A DNA stretch of 64,000 nt from Anaerolineales bacterium (GCA_015075625.1 JABTTZ010000003.1:682001-746000); one strand, 5' to 3'. Positions 7,798-18,034 are shown, numbered from the stretch's first letter. A program made the numbers and translations. The notes: generated by a model from the letters alone, not told the origin.

Positions 7798-9267
7798 TCA
7801 CGATTTTAACGCATTCGATTTGACTTGCGCCAAGACTGCCTCCGTCAAGAGCGTAAAGGATTCTGGGATGGGAGCGGGTGCGCCAATGGGTGGAATGGTT
7901 TCCACATAGGGTAGATCGATCTCTATCCCCTCAGGAGCGGGCATCGTCTGATGTTCGGGTTTTGTCCGTTTTAGGATATGGCGCACGTGGAGATGTGCCA
8001 TCGGCATAATTTTACTAAAGAAAGCCATGAATTTCTCGAAGCGCCCGACATTATCAGGGTCGGGGGTGCGCACGACAACGACCTGATCGGCATAGGGTGT
8101 CAGGTAGCAGATGATCTCTTCTGTCCAGCCGGGGACACCGATCACCAAGTTTTTGTAGCGGTTTACCAAACTTTCATAAACAAGGGTTGCCCGCATCGGC
8201 GCAGGCATAGCGGCAAAACCGGGGTTAATGATCGCCTCATAGCCGCTGGCGTGCCGCACCCGTTCGGTGATGGGGGGGATGCCATAGACTCCAGCGAGGC
8301 GTTGGGCATCAGGATGCTCTGTATAGGCGGTGGGTTCACCCGTTCCCTCAGCAATGGCACGGGCAAGCGTCGCGGCAAGGGTTGTTAGCCCTACCCCCAA
8401 CCCCACGCCAATGACTAAAACAAGGTGCGTCCCCATCACCTTGCTGTAGTGGGCATCGTCGTGAATGTACCGCCCGACGATCATCCGTACCAACTCAATG
8501 CCTACATTCGGATAACGCCCCATGAGGGCAAAAACATCCGCCCGCTTCAAAAAGACCGTCTCCACTGGCGTAAGCGCCGTTGCCGAGACCCCCGCCATGC
8601 TTGCTTGGTCAGGGAGCAAGCTATATGTGCCGAACATTTCCCCAGAGCGCAAGAAGGCAAGCGCCCGCTGTGTAGTTCGGGCGGGCAAGCGCCGAGTGAT
8701 CCCGACCAAGCCATTTTTGATCAGGTAAAGGTGTTCGCTCGGTTTGCCTTGTTCTTGAATGATCTCACCGGGTTGGAAGCGGCGTTCGCCTAGCAAGCGG
8801 GCAACCTCGCGGAGATGATCTTCGTTCAAGCCCCGGAAAAGGGAAGTCTGCTTGAGAAAGGTCATGTGATCGAGATCAACCTTCGTCCAAATTTCGCTGG
8901 AAAGCCCGACGGGTCCACGGCGCACCGTCCCCCGCATATGGACATGGTATTCCTTGCCGTTCGCCCCCTCAAGAACTTGAATGTAGTCGGCGCTGAGGAG
9001 TTCGGTGATCTGAGCCTCTAGGGATGCCTCATCACTGCCAAAAGACGCCGCCAACTCGGCGAGGGTTGCCCCCTTTTTGCGGGAGAGCCAATTCACAATT
9101 TTGCGCTGGGGGGCGGGCAAAGCGAGCAGATCAAGGGGGGTAATGCCCCCTGCCGAAGCAGGTGCGGAAGATGGGGCGGGCGTCTCAGCGGCGTTGGCGG
9201 CGTTTGGGTCTGGCGCAGGCTGGCGCTTGCCCAGCAAACTGCTTAATAAATCATCGCGGTTTGTCAT
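7798..9267 (-). CDS. Winged-helix / cyclic-nucleotide-binding protein with degenerate ParA/MinD-like domain
   Basis: The 489-residue product has four parts. A Pro/Ala-rich linker covers residues 1-45. A winged helix-like segment follows (about 48-115: LPAPQRKIVNWLSRKKGATLAEL). A cyclic-nucleotide-binding (Crp-type) domain lies at about 135-265 (FRGLNEDHLREVARLL, FQPGEIIQEQGKPSEHLYLIKNG, FGTYSLL). The C-terminal region (about 283-470) looks like a deviant-Walker NTPase. Where ParA/MinD proteins have KGGxGKTT, this has GVGLGVGLTTLA with no lysine, so ATP hydrolysis is doubtful. It sits between a response regulator and a TlpA-like gene and is probably a regulatory scaffold that senses a cyclic nucleotide. 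No characterised relative with this architecture is known to me. Confidence 0.72.
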   Translation of the reverse strand: MTNRDDLLSSLLGKRQPAPDPNAANAAETPAPSSAPASAGGITPLDLLALPAPQRKIVNWLSRKKGATLAELAASFGSDEASLEAQITELLSADYIQVLEGANGKEYHVHMRGTVRRGPVGLSSEIWTKVDLDHMTFLKQTSLFRGLNEDHLREVARLLGERRFQPGEIIQEQGKPSEHLYLIKNGLVGITRRLPARTTQRALAFLRSGEMFGTYSLLPDQASMAGVSATALTPVETVFLKRADVFALMGRYPNVGIELVRMIVGRYIHDDAHYSKVMGTHLVLVIGVGLGVGLTTLAATLARAIAEGTGEPTAYTEHPDAQRLAGVYGIPPITERVRHASGYEAIINPGFAAMPAPMRATLVYESLVNRYKNLVIGVPGWTEEIICYLTPYADQVVVVRTPDPDNVGRFEKFMAFFSKIMPMAHLHVRHILKRTKPEHQTMPAPEGIEIDLPYVETIPPIGAPAPIPESFTLLTEAVLAQVKSNALKS

Positions 9268-9300
9268 CGAAAGCCCCCTGTCGATGGTGATTGATGGTTG

Positions 9301-10125
9301 CTATGGTTGGTCGTTTAGTTTTTTTCCACTTTTTTTGGTCAATTTTTGATCGCGGGGATGATGTTCCATCGGGCGCGACGGGCGTGTAGAATCGTCGCTT
9401 TGCGGATCATCAAGTGCGGTGAAGCGCATGAACGCACGCTCCAACGGACTCATTTCTTCGGGAAAATCGGTATCATCATGAAGTTCCATGATGCGATAGC
9501 CCTCTTTGATATAACTGCGAATGGTGTGCGGGCTAATGCCCATTTCGTCAGCGGCAAGCTGTGCGGGCATACCTTCCACCACACAAAGCCAAAGCGCCTG
9601 CCGGATGCGTTCCGTCATTTCGGGGAACTCACGTTCGTGGGGGAGCAGTTTCGCCTCTTGCAGCCATGCCTCGTTGGGAGGGGTGTTTGCTTGGACGCTC
9701 TCGGTGATCATAAAACGGCGGTGTTTTACGGCATAAATCACCGCCCCAACCAGTTTTAAGCGAAGGTCATTACGCACCAAAAAGCCCATGGCGCCAGCTT
9801 GGTGCGCCGCGGCTGCCCATGCGGAATCGGGGTGGTGGGCAATACACAATACAAGCAGATCGCGCACCATTCCCCGAAACCGTTGGATCGTCTCCGCCAA
9901 CCCATCGGGATCGGCAAAAAGGTGAATGTCTAGGATGAGGATATTGGGATGTTCAATGGGCGAGATCGATTTCAAGAAATCAAATGCCGCCTCCACCGTC
10001 TCTGGGATGGCGATCACCCGTGTGCGGCGATCCCACGCCAAATAACTATTTATGGCGCGGCTGGCATAGAAATCCCAAACGAGAACCATCACCTTTAGGT
10101 TGAGGTAAATTGTGCTGTTTAGCAT
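9301..10125 (-). CDS. NarL/FixJ-like response regulator
   Basis: The 274-residue protein has a receiver-like domain (about 12-130) with the candidate phospho-acceptor Asp66 in ILILDIHLF. A later KHRRFMI segment corresponds to the end of the receiver fold. A LuxR-type helix-turn-helix follows (about 170-215: EMTERIRQALWLCVVEGMPAQLAADEMGISPHTIRSYI). A basic, Pro-rich tail of about 50 residues (RPSRPMEHHPRDQKLTKKSG) is unusual. The acidic pair expected near the start of the receiver is not obvious (VLVWDFYASR), so phosphorylation may be atypical. No histidine kinase is adjacent. It lies 33 nt from each neighbour in the unit starting at 10542. Confidence 0.75.
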   Translation of the reverse strand: MLNSTIYLNLKVMVLVWDFYASRAINSYLAWDRRTRVIAIPETVEAAFDFLKSISPIEHPNILILDIHLFADPDGLAETIQRFRGMVRDLLVLCIAHHPDSAWAAAAHQAGAMGFLVRNDLRLKLVGAVIYAVKHRRFMITESVQANTPPNEAWLQEAKLLPHEREFPEMTERIRQALWLCVVEGMPAQLAADEMGISPHTIRSYIKEGYRIMELHDDTDFPEEMSPLERAFMRFTALDDPQSDDSTRPSRPMEHHPRDQKLTKKSGKKLNDQP

Positions 10126-10158
10126 AGCGTGGTGATTATCTTCCTCGCCCGTCGTTAC

Positions 10159-10542
10159 CTAATCCCGAACGCGCTCGGCACGGCGCAAATCAGATGGGTT
10201 AATCTCCAGCAATACAGCGCCGCAATCGCGGCAGGCTACCGCATCCAATTTGAGAAGTCCCTTCCATGGGCGGAGGTTGAAGATAGAGTTTAGCCAATTC
10301 AGGCTCAGCTTGCGGGGGGCAAAGCGCACCTGTTCAAATTTATCGCTGTAATCGACAACGATCCCCCGCGCCAAATTGGTTGACCCACAGCGAACGCACA
10401 TGAACCGTTCGGGAATCACTCGGTGGGTTACATAGGGATTTCCCCCCGGTGCAACCTCCTCCTCCGGCAGTTCGGGCAGTTCTGGTATGTCCGGCATGTC
10501 GGGTGTGTCGTCGGTATAGGGTGGAGCGGGCTTTTCGGTCAT
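10159..10542 (-). CDS. Small zinc-ribbon protein
   Basis: A 127-residue protein with an acidic Pro-rich N-terminus (DDTPDMPDIPELPELPEEE) and two CxxC knuckles, FMCVRCGS at Cys49/Cys52 and VACRDCGA at Cys104/Cys107. This forms a zinc ribbon interrupted by a 50-residue basic/aromatic segment (KFEQVRFAPRKLSLNWLNSIF). It is the first gene of the minus-strand unit with the response regulator, cNMP protein, TlpA-like protein and DUF4013 protein. Function is unknown; a nucleic-acid or protein-binding adaptor is possible. Confidence 0.65.
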   Translation of the reverse strand: MTEKPAPPYTDDTPDMPDIPELPELPEEEVAPGGNPYVTHRVIPERFMCVRCGSTNLARGIVVDYSDKFEQVRFAPRKLSLNWLNSIFNLRPWKGLLKLDAVACRDCGAVLLEINPSDLRRAERVRD

Positions 10543-10628
10543 GACGAAAACCTTCCTGTTTTCATGTCTTACAGGCGAGTATCTCTAGTGTACCTTACCC
10601 CGCAAGAGTTTGCTGTTTTAGGGAAATA

Positions 10629-10660
10629 AAAAAGACAGGGCGTTCATGCCCTGTCTTTTT
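10629..10660 (-). terminator. Rho-independent terminator after rpoC (bidirectional form)
   Basis: A 13-bp perfect stem, AAAAAGACAGGGC / GCCCTGTCTTTTT, with loop GTTCAT. It lies 42 bp past the rpoC stop and its A/T tracts work in both orientations. It isolates rpoC from the unit starting at 10542. Confidence 0.85.
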
Positions 10661-10701
10661 ATGTTAGGTTGGTAGCCGTGTACTAAGGCGCGGGTGAAGG
10701 G

Positions 10702-13700
10702 TTAGCTGCCCATCTCGCCATCGTCCAAACCGGGCGAGTCGGAGATCAGGTCAAGATCGATCTCGGCATCTTTATCCAACGCGCCCTGACTTTCCAAGGT
10801 GGCATTAGGGGCGATCCGTTCGCGGTCTTGATAGGTGTGGAAGCCCGTCCCAGCAGGGATCAACTTCCCAATGATCACGTTTTCCTTCAAGCCATACAGA
10901 CGGTCTTCCTTGCCTTCAATTGCCGCCCCCGCCAACACTTTGATCGTGTGTTGGAAGCTGGATGCAGACAGGAAACTATCTGTGCTGAGGGCGCACTTCG
11001 TGATTCCTAACAAAACGGGAACACCCGCTGCGGGTTCTTTCCCCTCGTTGATCAGTTTGTCGTTTGTCTCCAAGAGGATCAGCCGATCAATGAGTTCACC
11101 GGGGAGCAGATCGCTGCCGCCGCTCTTGGTTAGCTGCACCCGCGAGAGCATTTTACGGATCATGATCTCAAAGTGCTTATCGGCAATGTTCACACCCTGA
11201 TTGCGGTAGACATCTTGCACCTCGGAGAGCAGGTACAACTCACAGGCAGCCGACCCTTGAATACGCAAGATGCGGTGGGGGTTTTTCGACCCCTCAGTGA
11301 TCGGATCACCCGCTTTAAGCTGTGCGCCATCAAAGGCTTTTGCCGTCAGACGGGCGCTAGAGGGGATTTCGTAAGAAACTTCCTCACGCCGTTCATAGCG
11401 GATGTACAGCGTATGCCCTTCGATGTGGGTTATGCCGGTCATCTTGGCGACAAGGGAGCCAACAACATTCCCCTCGTTATCGATCTGGTGGGCGAGGACT
11501 TGCCCCTCCTTGATCTCTTGCTCATCTTCTACCACCAGTTCCCAATCGATAGGAATATGGTGTTCCTCGTTGAACATCTCGCTGTTGATGACGATTGCCT
11601 TACGGACGCCATCTTCCTTGACGATGCGCAGCACGCCGTCAATATCGGTCATGACGGCTTCGCCCTTCGGCTTCTTCCGCGCCTCAAAGAGTTCCTCAAC
11701 GCGGGGGAGACCGCTGGTGATGTCACCGGAGGCTTGCGCCGTCCCGCCTGTGTGGAAGGTGCGGAGCGTCAATTGCGTTCCCGGCTCGCCAATGGATTGG
11801 GCCGCGACGATGCCGACGGCTGAGCCAATTTCGACCAGTTCGCCGCGTCCCATATCCCGCCCATAGCAGTGCGCACAAATCCCATGAATCAGGGCGCAGG
11901 TCAGCGGGCTGCGGACATCAATTTCTTCGAGACCGGAGGCGGCAAGCTCATCGGCTTTGTCTTCATCGATCATCCCGTTGCGTTCGATGATCAACTCGCC
12001 GGTCTCTGGATGGTAGTGGCTCTTTGCCGCACAGCGTCCCATGATCCGCTCTTGGAGGGATTGCCCGGCGACATTTTCGGATTTATGGATGGTTAGACAT
12101 TGATCCGTTCCGCAGTCGAGGCGGTTGACGATCACATCTTGCGCCACATCGACCAAGCGGCGAGTCAGGTAGCCAGCGTCAGCAGTACGCAGGGCTGTAT
12201 CTGCCAAGCCCTTCCGCGCCCCGTGTGTGGAGATGAAGTATTCCAACGCCGTCAGCCCCATACGGAAGTGGCTGCGGATGGGGAGTTCGATGATACGCCC
12301 GGAGGGGTCTGCCATGAGACCGCGCATCCCCGCCAACTGCGTAATCGGACCAAAGCCACCTTTTGTTGACCCCGAAATTGCCATGATCGCCACCGGACCA
12401 AAGGGATCAATCGTGTCTTTGATGATGTCACCCAGTTTGTCACGGGCGACGTTCCATGTATTGACAGCCTTTTGGTAGCGTTCTTCGTCGGTCATCAGAC
12501 CGCGCTTGTAGTCCCGATCTGCATATTCAATGTCGGCGTTGGCGCTGCTGATGATCTCGTCGCGCTCTACCGGAATGGTAATGTCTGAGACGGCAATGGT
12601 CGTCCCAGAGATGGTGGCATAGTGGAAGCCAATGTCTTTGATGGCGTCTACTACATCGGTGGTCACGTCGGAACCGAATTTCTGGTAGCACCTCGCTACG
12701 AGTGTTTGCAGCTGCTTTTTGCCCATCGTATCTTGGACAAAGCGCAGTTCGTCAGGCAAAATTCGGTTAAAAATTGCCCGCCCAATAGTTGTGATTTCTG
12801 GCTTTGGCTGGGCTAACCCCTTGTCATAGTAGTTGCCAAGTAGGATTGGCGTGTGCAGACCAACCACCCCCAAGCCATAGAGGTATTCCGCCTCATCCAT
12901 ATCGGCAACCATCTGCCGCTCATGGAGATTGGCGATGTCTAACTTGGCATAGGTGGGGTCTTTCGCCTGCATCTTTTGGAAGTCGTAGGCATTAAAGACG
13001 GCAACATCGATCTTGCCTTCCAACAAGGCATTCAGCAGGTTGACCTCGCCAGAGATCGGCTTGCCGGCTTTTTTGCCCGGTTCAGGGGGGGGCGGCGCAC
13101 TGGGTCTGAAGATGATGATCTCGTTGCCCAGATCAAGCTCATAGCGTTCCACCCACCGATGCCCAGAGGTGTTGTAGGCAGCGCCAACTTTATAGCCCTT
13201 CCCACGAACATCGGCAAGGTGGCGGAAGGGTTTCGTTTTCCCTTTCAAGGCGATCAAGTCGGCAGTGGGGTCCATCGTCAGGTAATACGCGCCCAGTACC
13301 ATATCCTTTGAAGGACCAACGACGGGCTGACCGTCGGCGGGCTTCAACAGGTTTTTCGTGCTGAGCATGAGACGACGGGCTTCTTCAACCGCCTTTGTCG
13401 AAAGCGGCACATGGACAGCCATTTGGTCACCATCGAAGTCAGCATTGAACGCCGAGCAGACGAGGGGGTGAATTTGGATCGCCTTGCCCTCAACAAGCTG
13501 CGGCTCAAACGCCTGAATGCCGAGGCGATGGAGCGTGGGGGCGCGGTTGAGCAGCACTGGACGCTCTTTGATCACTTCCTCAAGAACTTCCCATACTTCG
13601 GGGCGTTCCTTTTCGATCAGGCGGCGGGCACCCTTCACATTGCTGATATAGCCATACTTGACGAGTTTGCTGATCACAAAGGGGCGATACAGTTCAAGTG

Positions 13701-15318
13701 CCATCGTCTTGGGCAAGCCACATTGGTGGAGCTTCAGCTTGGGACCAATGACGATCACCGAACGCCCAGAGTAATCGACACGCTTTCCGAGCAGGTTGCG
13801 GCGGAAACGCCCCTTCTTGCCTTTCAGCATATCTGAGAGCGATTTCAGTTCGCGGCGTCCGCGACGGCTGAGCGCCTTCCCGCGCTGGCTGTTATCGACC
13901 AAGCTATCGACGGCTTCTTGCAACATGCGTTTTTCGTTGCGAACAATGACATCCGGGGCGCCGAGTTCCATGAGCCGTTTCAGACGGTTGTTGCGGTTGA
14001 TCACACGGCGGTAGAGATCGTTCAGATCGCTGGTGGCAAAGCGCCCCCCATCCAACTGCACCATTGGGCGCAGATCGGGCGGGATGACCGGCAGGATGGT
14101 CATGATCATCCATTCGGGGCGATTCCGGCTCTTACGCAAACTTTCCACCACGCGCAGGCGCTTTGTCGCCTTCTTTTTGCGCTGCTTCGATTTTGAGGAA
14201 CGTACATCGTCCCACAATTCAACAGCGAGTTTCTCAAGGTTCATGTTCTTCAAGATTTCATGGAACGCCTCAGCGCCCATATCCGCCTTGAACACATTCC
14301 CATATTTCGCCTTCAGTTCGCGGTAACGCCCATCGGTGAGGAAGGTGAGAACTTGGAAATTGGCGAGTTCTTGCCGTGCCTCAATTGCCAACCCACGCGC
14401 CCGCGTCATTTTTGTGTTCGTCTGCCCTTGCAGCGCCTCAATCTGGCTGGCGGCTTCGGCAGAGCGTTCATCGGCAACAACATCAAGCTGCGCCATCTCT
14501 TGTTGGCGGCGTTCCTCAATCTCGACTTGGATTTCGCTGAGGCGGGCAGAGACGACGCGCTGAATACGGCTGAGGACTTCGTTGGTAATCACCTCGCCAG
14601 AATCAACGACAAGCTCGCTGGCACTCTCAAAGAGAATCGGGTCAGAAAGCGTCTGCCCGCGCATGTTCTCCACACGGCGCTGGAGAAGTTGGGCTTCTTT
14701 CATCACATCTTCGATGAGGCTGTTCTGCTCATCGTTGAAACGTTCGTTAATGGCGTCAATCTGCCCTTGAATCTCGCCAAGTCGCTCGTCGCGGTTGGTT
14801 TTGATCGCCTCGATTTGCCCGCCGATGTTGGCGTTTGCCTCTGTCTCTTGGCGGGAAAGTTCCTCGTCAATGCGCTTGAGGGCGCGGCCGCGGGCTTCCT
14901 CATCAATGTAGGTGATCACATATTGGGCAAAATACAAGACGCGATCCAAGTTGCGGCGGCTGACATCCAGCAGCAGCCCCATATAGCTAGGGACGCGGCG
15001 CGTGTACCAGACATGGGCAACGGGGGCGGCAAGTTTGATATGCCCCATGCGCTCACGGCGGACGGCAGCACGGGTCACTTCGACACCGCACTTATCACAG
15101 ATCACGCCTTTATAGCGGACATTCTTATACTTGCCGCAGTAACACTGCCAGTCTTTCGTCGGACCAAAAATCGCCTCGCAAAAGAGACCGTCTTTTTCGG
15201 GGCGCAGCCGTCGGTAGTTGATCGTCTCTGGCTTCAGCACTTCACCATAAGACCATGATTGAATGGTTTCTGGTGAAGCCAAACTGATGCGCAGTGCGCT
15301 AAAATCTTTCGCCTCCAA
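10702..15318 (-). CDS. rpoC: DNA-directed RNA polymerase subunit beta'
   Basis: The 1538-residue beta' subunit forms the catalytic clamp half of RNA polymerase. The N-terminal zinc site uses Cys59, Cys61, Cys74 and Cys77. The catalytic [12 protein letters not shown] Mg-binding motif is at about residue 628, and the bridge-helix/trigger-loop region includes [17 protein letters not shown] second zinc site is formed by CGTDQC, GRC and the later [13 protein letters not shown]. Residues about 145-335 are a Glu/Gln/Arg-rich coiled-coil insert ([19 protein letters not shown]) of the lineage-specific type known from Thermus and Chloroflexota. The start is TTG with GGAGG 8 nt upstream. rpoB, which normally precedes rpoC, is not adjacent: the next gene upstream is divergent. 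Confidence 0.98.
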   Translation of the reverse strand: MEAKDFSALRISLASPETIQSWSYGEVLKPETINYRRLRPEKDGLFCEAIFGPTKDWQCYCGKYKNVRYKGVICDKCGVEVTRAAVRRERMGHIKLAAPVAHVWYTRRVPSYMGLLLDVSRRNLDRVLYFAQYVITYIDEEARGRALKRIDEELSRQETEANANIGGQIEAIKTNRDERLGEIQGQIDAINERFNDEQNSLIEDVMKEAQLLQRRVENMRGQTLSDPILFESASELVVDSGEVITNEVLSRIQRVVSARLSEIQVEIEERRQQEMAQLDVVADERSAEAASQIEALQGQTNTKMTRARGLAIEARQELANFQVLTFLTDGRYRELKAKYGNVFKADMGAEAFHEILKNMNLEKLAVELWDDVRSSKSKQRKKKATKRLRVVESLRKSRNRPEWMIMTILPVIPPDLRPMVQLDGGRFATSDLNDLYRRVINRNNRLKRLMELGAPDVIVRNEKRMLQEAVDSLVDNSQRGKALSRRGRRELKSLSDMLKGKKGRFRRNLLGKRVDYSGRSVIVIGPKLKLHQCGLPKTMALELYRPFVISKLVKYGYISNVKGARRLIEKERPEVWEVLEEVIKERPVLLNRAPTLHRLGIQAFEPQLVEGKAIQIHPLVCSAFNADFDGDQMAVHVPLSTKAVEEARRLMLSTKNLLKPADGQPVVGPSKDMVLGAYYLTMDPTADLIALKGKTKPFRHLADVRGKGYKVGAAYNTSGHRWVERYELDLGNEIIIFRPSAPPPPEPGKKAGKPISGEVNLLNALLEGKIDVAVFNAYDFQKMQAKDPTYAKLDIANLHERQMVADMDEAEYLYGLGVVGLHTPILLGNYYDKGLAQPKPEITTIGRAIFNRILPDELRFVQDTMGKKQLQTLVARCYQKFGSDVTTDVVDAIKDIGFHYATISGTTIAVSDITIPVERDEIISSANADIEYADRDYKRGLMTDEERYQKAVNTWNVARDKLGDIIKDTIDPFGPVAIMAISGSTKGGFGPITQLAGMRGLMADPSGRIIELPIRSHFRMGLTALEYFISTHGARKGLADTALRTADAGYLTRRLVDVAQDVIVNRLDCGTDQCLTIHKSENVAGQSLQERIMGRCAAKSHYHPETGELIIERNGMIDEDKADELAASGLEEIDVRSPLTCALIHGICAHCYGRDMGRGELVEIGSAVGIVAAQSIGEPGTQLTLRTFHTGGTAQASGDITSGLPRVEELFEARKKPKGEAVMTDIDGVLRIVKEDGVRKAIVINSEMFNEEHHIPIDWELVVEDEQEIKEGQVLAHQIDNEGNVVGSLVAKMTGITHIEGHTLYIRYERREEVSYEIPSSARLTAKAFDGAQLKAGDPITEGSKNPHRILRIQGSAACELYLLSEVQDVYRNQGVNIADKHFEIMIRKMLSRVQLTKSGGSDLLPGELIDRLILLETNDKLINEGKEPAAGVPVLLGITKCALSTDSFLSASSFQHTIKVLAGAAIEGKEDRLYGLKENVIIGKLIPAGTGFHTYQDRERIAPNATLESQGALDKDAEIDLDLISDSPGLDDGEMGS

Positions 15319-15752
15319 CGTGGCTTCCTCCTTGCGCTCGACGGATACGGGTATAGGTTAGTGGCTCGGACATTTCTCTATTTGCAACCGGAAACGCCCA
15401 ACGGATTCACCGCTGGGGTGGTGACGCTTAACTGAAAAAGCGGTGTGCATGGGCATATGAAATGCAAAAACAGCACATGGAGTCTAGTTTTCCAGCGCCC
15501 TCAGTGTGGAGATGATAAGCGTATTCCGCCGTTTGCATCGTAACCACAAGATGATATTCACTTTTCTCGAAATGTCAAGCCTGAGGATTGAAAGAAGTCT
15601 GTACTTGTGAAAGGCTAGCACGCCCTTCACAATGGACTTTCACAGTTACGTTTGTCCAAACGACTCCCCCCCGAATATGTGGCAATCCGGCGCAACCTGA
15701 TCTACACTGTCCAGTAGGTTGCCAAGCGCTTTATACGCACGGAGCGTACTTC
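15319..15752. other. 434-bp divergent intergenic region, rpoC / dehydrogenase-like gene
   Basis: This holds the control regions of two divergent genes. No remnant of rpoB, no ribosomal protein gene and no RNA gene was seen. A reading frame open from 15588 into the downstream gene lacks a ribosome site and reads as non-coding (CTCERLARPSQWTFTV), so I exclude it from the CDS. No confident -35/-10 pair was identified for rpoC. Confidence 0.5.
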
Positions 15753-16697
15753 ATGCCCCGGATCATTTATCAATCCCTCAGCAGTGTTAACGAGATGCGC
15801 CTTACAGCGTTGATCACCAAACCTGAATGGACACACTACCGGGCAGCGTTAAACCTCCCACTTGTCGTTCAAGCTGAACCCACGACGGGTGGTAGCGCCT
15901 ACCTTGATTATCTAGCTGCGAATTTGCCCTCGGCGGTGGCGGTCATTTACGCGCTTGGTGAGGGGACTATGCTCGATATTGGGCGCGAGGTTGCCCACCG
16001 GAGCGGAAAGCCGCTCGTTCTCGTCCCAACGATGATTAACGATGATCGTGTGCTAAGAGCCGGCGAGGGCGACACGGTGATTCTTGATCTGGAGGTGATC
16101 AGCGCAGCGCCTAGCGATCAACGCGGAGCGGGTATTGTCGATGTTTTGTCTATCGTCACTGCTCTGATGGATTGGGGCTATGCGGCACAGAAAAATCAGC
16201 TTCCGCCAACGCAGCCATTTTCGGCATGGGGGGCGGGTATTGCCGCCGGGATTGTCCAGCAGGCGCTTAAGTTAGCGCCTGGGATTGGCAAAGGTGAGGT
16301 AGACAGTCTCAAGGGATTAATCACGCTCCTTGCCCTAACAGCGACACTGGATAACCACTTGGGACATCGGCGGGCATCGCAAGGGGCTGAACACCTTTTG
16401 GCAGATCTGCTCAGCAAGCAGCCGTCATCAGAAGGGCTACCCTATGCTGAACGGTTGGCGGCGGGTATCTTAATCACTTCGGCGCTGCATAACCGTGATG
16501 TTGCCCCCCTAAAAGGGGCGTTGGAAGCAGCCGGTGTTCGTTCTAGCGCTGTGAAAAAAGCCGAGGCATTAGCCGCCCTTTGGGATGCCCCCAGTGCCGT
16601 TAGAACGCTGAACGCCCCCCCCACAATTTTGAACGATCTCGAGGCAAACCCGGAAAAATTGGCTGAAACGCTGGCAAAAAGCACATTAAGCATCTGA
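15753..16697 (+). CDS. Glycerol-1-phosphate dehydrogenase-like protein, metal site partly lost
   Basis: The 314-residue product looks like a member of the iron-ADH/dehydroquinate-synthase superfamily nearest to sn-glycerol-1-phosphate or glycerol dehydrogenase. It has a nucleotide loop ALGEGTMLDIGREVA (canonical GGGxxxD), then KPLVLVPTM. RGAGIVDVLSIVTALMDW supplies the first metal Asp (Asp130) and SQGAEHLLAD supplies His204. At the third ligand position (canonical HGE) the sequence reads YAERLAAGIL, so the His appears replaced. The GGG loop is also altered to GEG. It is therefore either a diverged enzyme or a non-catalytic relative. The start at 15753 has GGAG 8 nt upstream; the longer frame from 15588 does not. 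Confidence 0.68.
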   Translation: MPRIIYQSLSSVNEMRLTALITKPEWTHYRAALNLPLVVQAEPTTGGSAYLDYLAANLPSAVAVIYALGEGTMLDIGREVAHRSGKPLVLVPTMINDDRVLRAGEGDTVILDLEVISAAPSDQRGAGIVDVLSIVTALMDWGYAAQKNQLPPTQPFSAWGAGIAAGIVQQALKLAPGIGKGEVDSLKGLITLLALTATLDNHLGHRRASQGAEHLLADLLSKQPSSEGLPYAERLAAGILITSALHNRDVAPLKGALEAAGVRSSAVKKAEALAALWDAPSAVRTLNAPPTILNDLEANPEKLAETLAKSTLSI

Positions 16698-16744
16698 CAA
16701 GTGTCTGATAAATGGTGTCCTAAGCGGCTGAGATAGGGAATCCC

Positions 16745-18034
16745 ATGCCCATCCCTGTACCGAATATTTGGCAGTTACAAACACGCGGTGATGTGGACGC
16801 GCTGAGCGAGGCACTTCGCCACCCCGACTCTGGCACACGGCGAGGGGCGGCAGCGGCACTGCGGGCGCTTGGCGCGTGGCAAGCTGTGCCAGCCTTGCAA
16901 GCCGCCCTAGCCGTGGAAAACGATTGGCAAGTTCACGCGGCACTTACGGCTGCCATCGATTACCTTGATTACGATATTCATATCGAAACCTTAATTCGGA
17001 ACAAAGATGTACGCGGGCTATCGAAGATGCTGAACAGCAACCGCGCTGAGGATATTATCACCGCCTGCCGTGCCTTAGGGTCGATTGGCGAAAAGCTCGC
17101 CGTAGAACCGCTCGTCATGGTCTTTCGCAACCCCATGCTCCCCGCCCGTGTTCGTTTGGAATCAGCCGAAGCGCTGCTGAAGCTAAAGAACCCACCGGCG
17201 GTTGTCACCCTTTTGGGGGCGCTGCGCCGTGATGATTGGCAAGTGCGCCGCAATGCAGCCGGTGTTTTAGGGCAGCTTGGCGCAAATTGGGCGCTTGACC
17301 CGCTGATCAAGGCTTTGGAGGATGTTCACCCCAGTGTGCGTCGCACGGCGGCAGCCGCCCTTCGGCGCATTGGCACATCGGAAGCGCTGGAAGCGGTAGA
17401 GCGTTATGAGCGGACGCTGCTCCCCGAAGATGTAGATGCCGAGACAAGCGACGAAGCCACCCTCGGCGAAGCCCGTTCCACCGAGCCAAAACCACCCACC
17501 GCCGCACAAGCAGCAACGGAATCACAGCGCAAGAAACTTTCTGACATTATCACCAACTTGCGGGCAAATTTTGCCTCCGAAAAAGACGCCGGTACAGGGA
17601 ATCTGGGTGATGGCGGAAAATCGGCAGAGAAAAGCAGCGAGGATGGGGCAGCGATCAAAAAGCGCGACACCCAACCCCTTCCCCGCCCCGGCACCAGCCC
17701 CTTAAACCGCGAGACAAAGCCGAGACCACCGGGGCAGCTTGGGCAGCCAGCAGTGATCAGCGGGGGGATGCCCTCTGTTGTAAATGACACGCCGCCCACC
17801 AAGAAGAAAACGACGGACAAACTGCCTGACTTACCCAGTGAACCCGCCAAACCACGCTACGATCCCGCCAATCTTCCTAAAACGGGACGGCTGCCCTCGT
17901 TACCGCCTGTCCCTAGCCAAGCCGATTCCCCTCGCGTGGTTCGTTCGGGGACGGGAACACTGACCCCGCCGGGTGGTGGGACGGGGAAATTGAACGATGA
18001 CCTGCCGCCTGGGGAGAAACCCAAACCCGATTAG
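16745..18034 (+). CDS. HEAT-repeat protein with long Pro-rich disordered tail
   Basis: The 429-residue protein has about six HEAT/PBS-lyase-type repeats in residues 10-220 (GTRRGAAAALRALGAWQAV, DDWQVRRNAAGVLGQLG, SVRRTAAAALRRIG), a solenoid for protein binding. Residues 235-429 are low complexity and rich in Pro, Lys, Thr, Gly and Asp (TKKKTTDKLPDLPSEP), probably disordered. There is no signal peptide or membrane segment. It starts 47 nt after the dehydrogenase-like gene and is followed directly by the SRP RNA promoter. It is probably a scaffold, but nothing in the sequence names its partner. Confidence 0.78.
   Translation: MPIPVPNIWQLQTRGDVDALSEALRHPDSGTRRGAAAALRALGAWQAVPALQAALAVENDWQVHAALTAAIDYLDYDIHIETLIRNKDVRGLSKMLNSNRAEDIITACRALGSIGEKLAVEPLVMVFRNPMLPARVRLESAEALLKLKNPPAVVTLLGALRRDDWQVRRNAAGVLGQLGANWALDPLIKALEDVHPSVRRTAAAALRRIGTSEALEAVERYERTLLPEDVDAETSDEATLGEARSTEPKPPTAAQAATESQRKKLSDIITNLRANFASEKDAGTGNLGDGGKSAEKSSEDGAAIKKRDTQPLPRPGTSPLNRETKPRPPGQLGQPAVISGGMPSVVNDTPPTKKKTTDKLPDLPSEPAKPRYDPANLPKTGRLPSLPPVPSQADSPRVVRSGTGTLTPPGGGTGKLNDDLPPGEKPKPD

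Noticed and set aside
14260-15258. Long plus-strand open frame (332 codons)
   Set aside because: It lies wholly antisense to rpoC, with low-complexity reading and no ribosome site; a shadow of the strong codon bias of rpoC.
15588-15752. N-terminal extension of the dehydrogenase-like gene
   Set aside because: The frame is open, but composition is non-coding and ATG 15753 has a good Shine-Dalgarno sequence.
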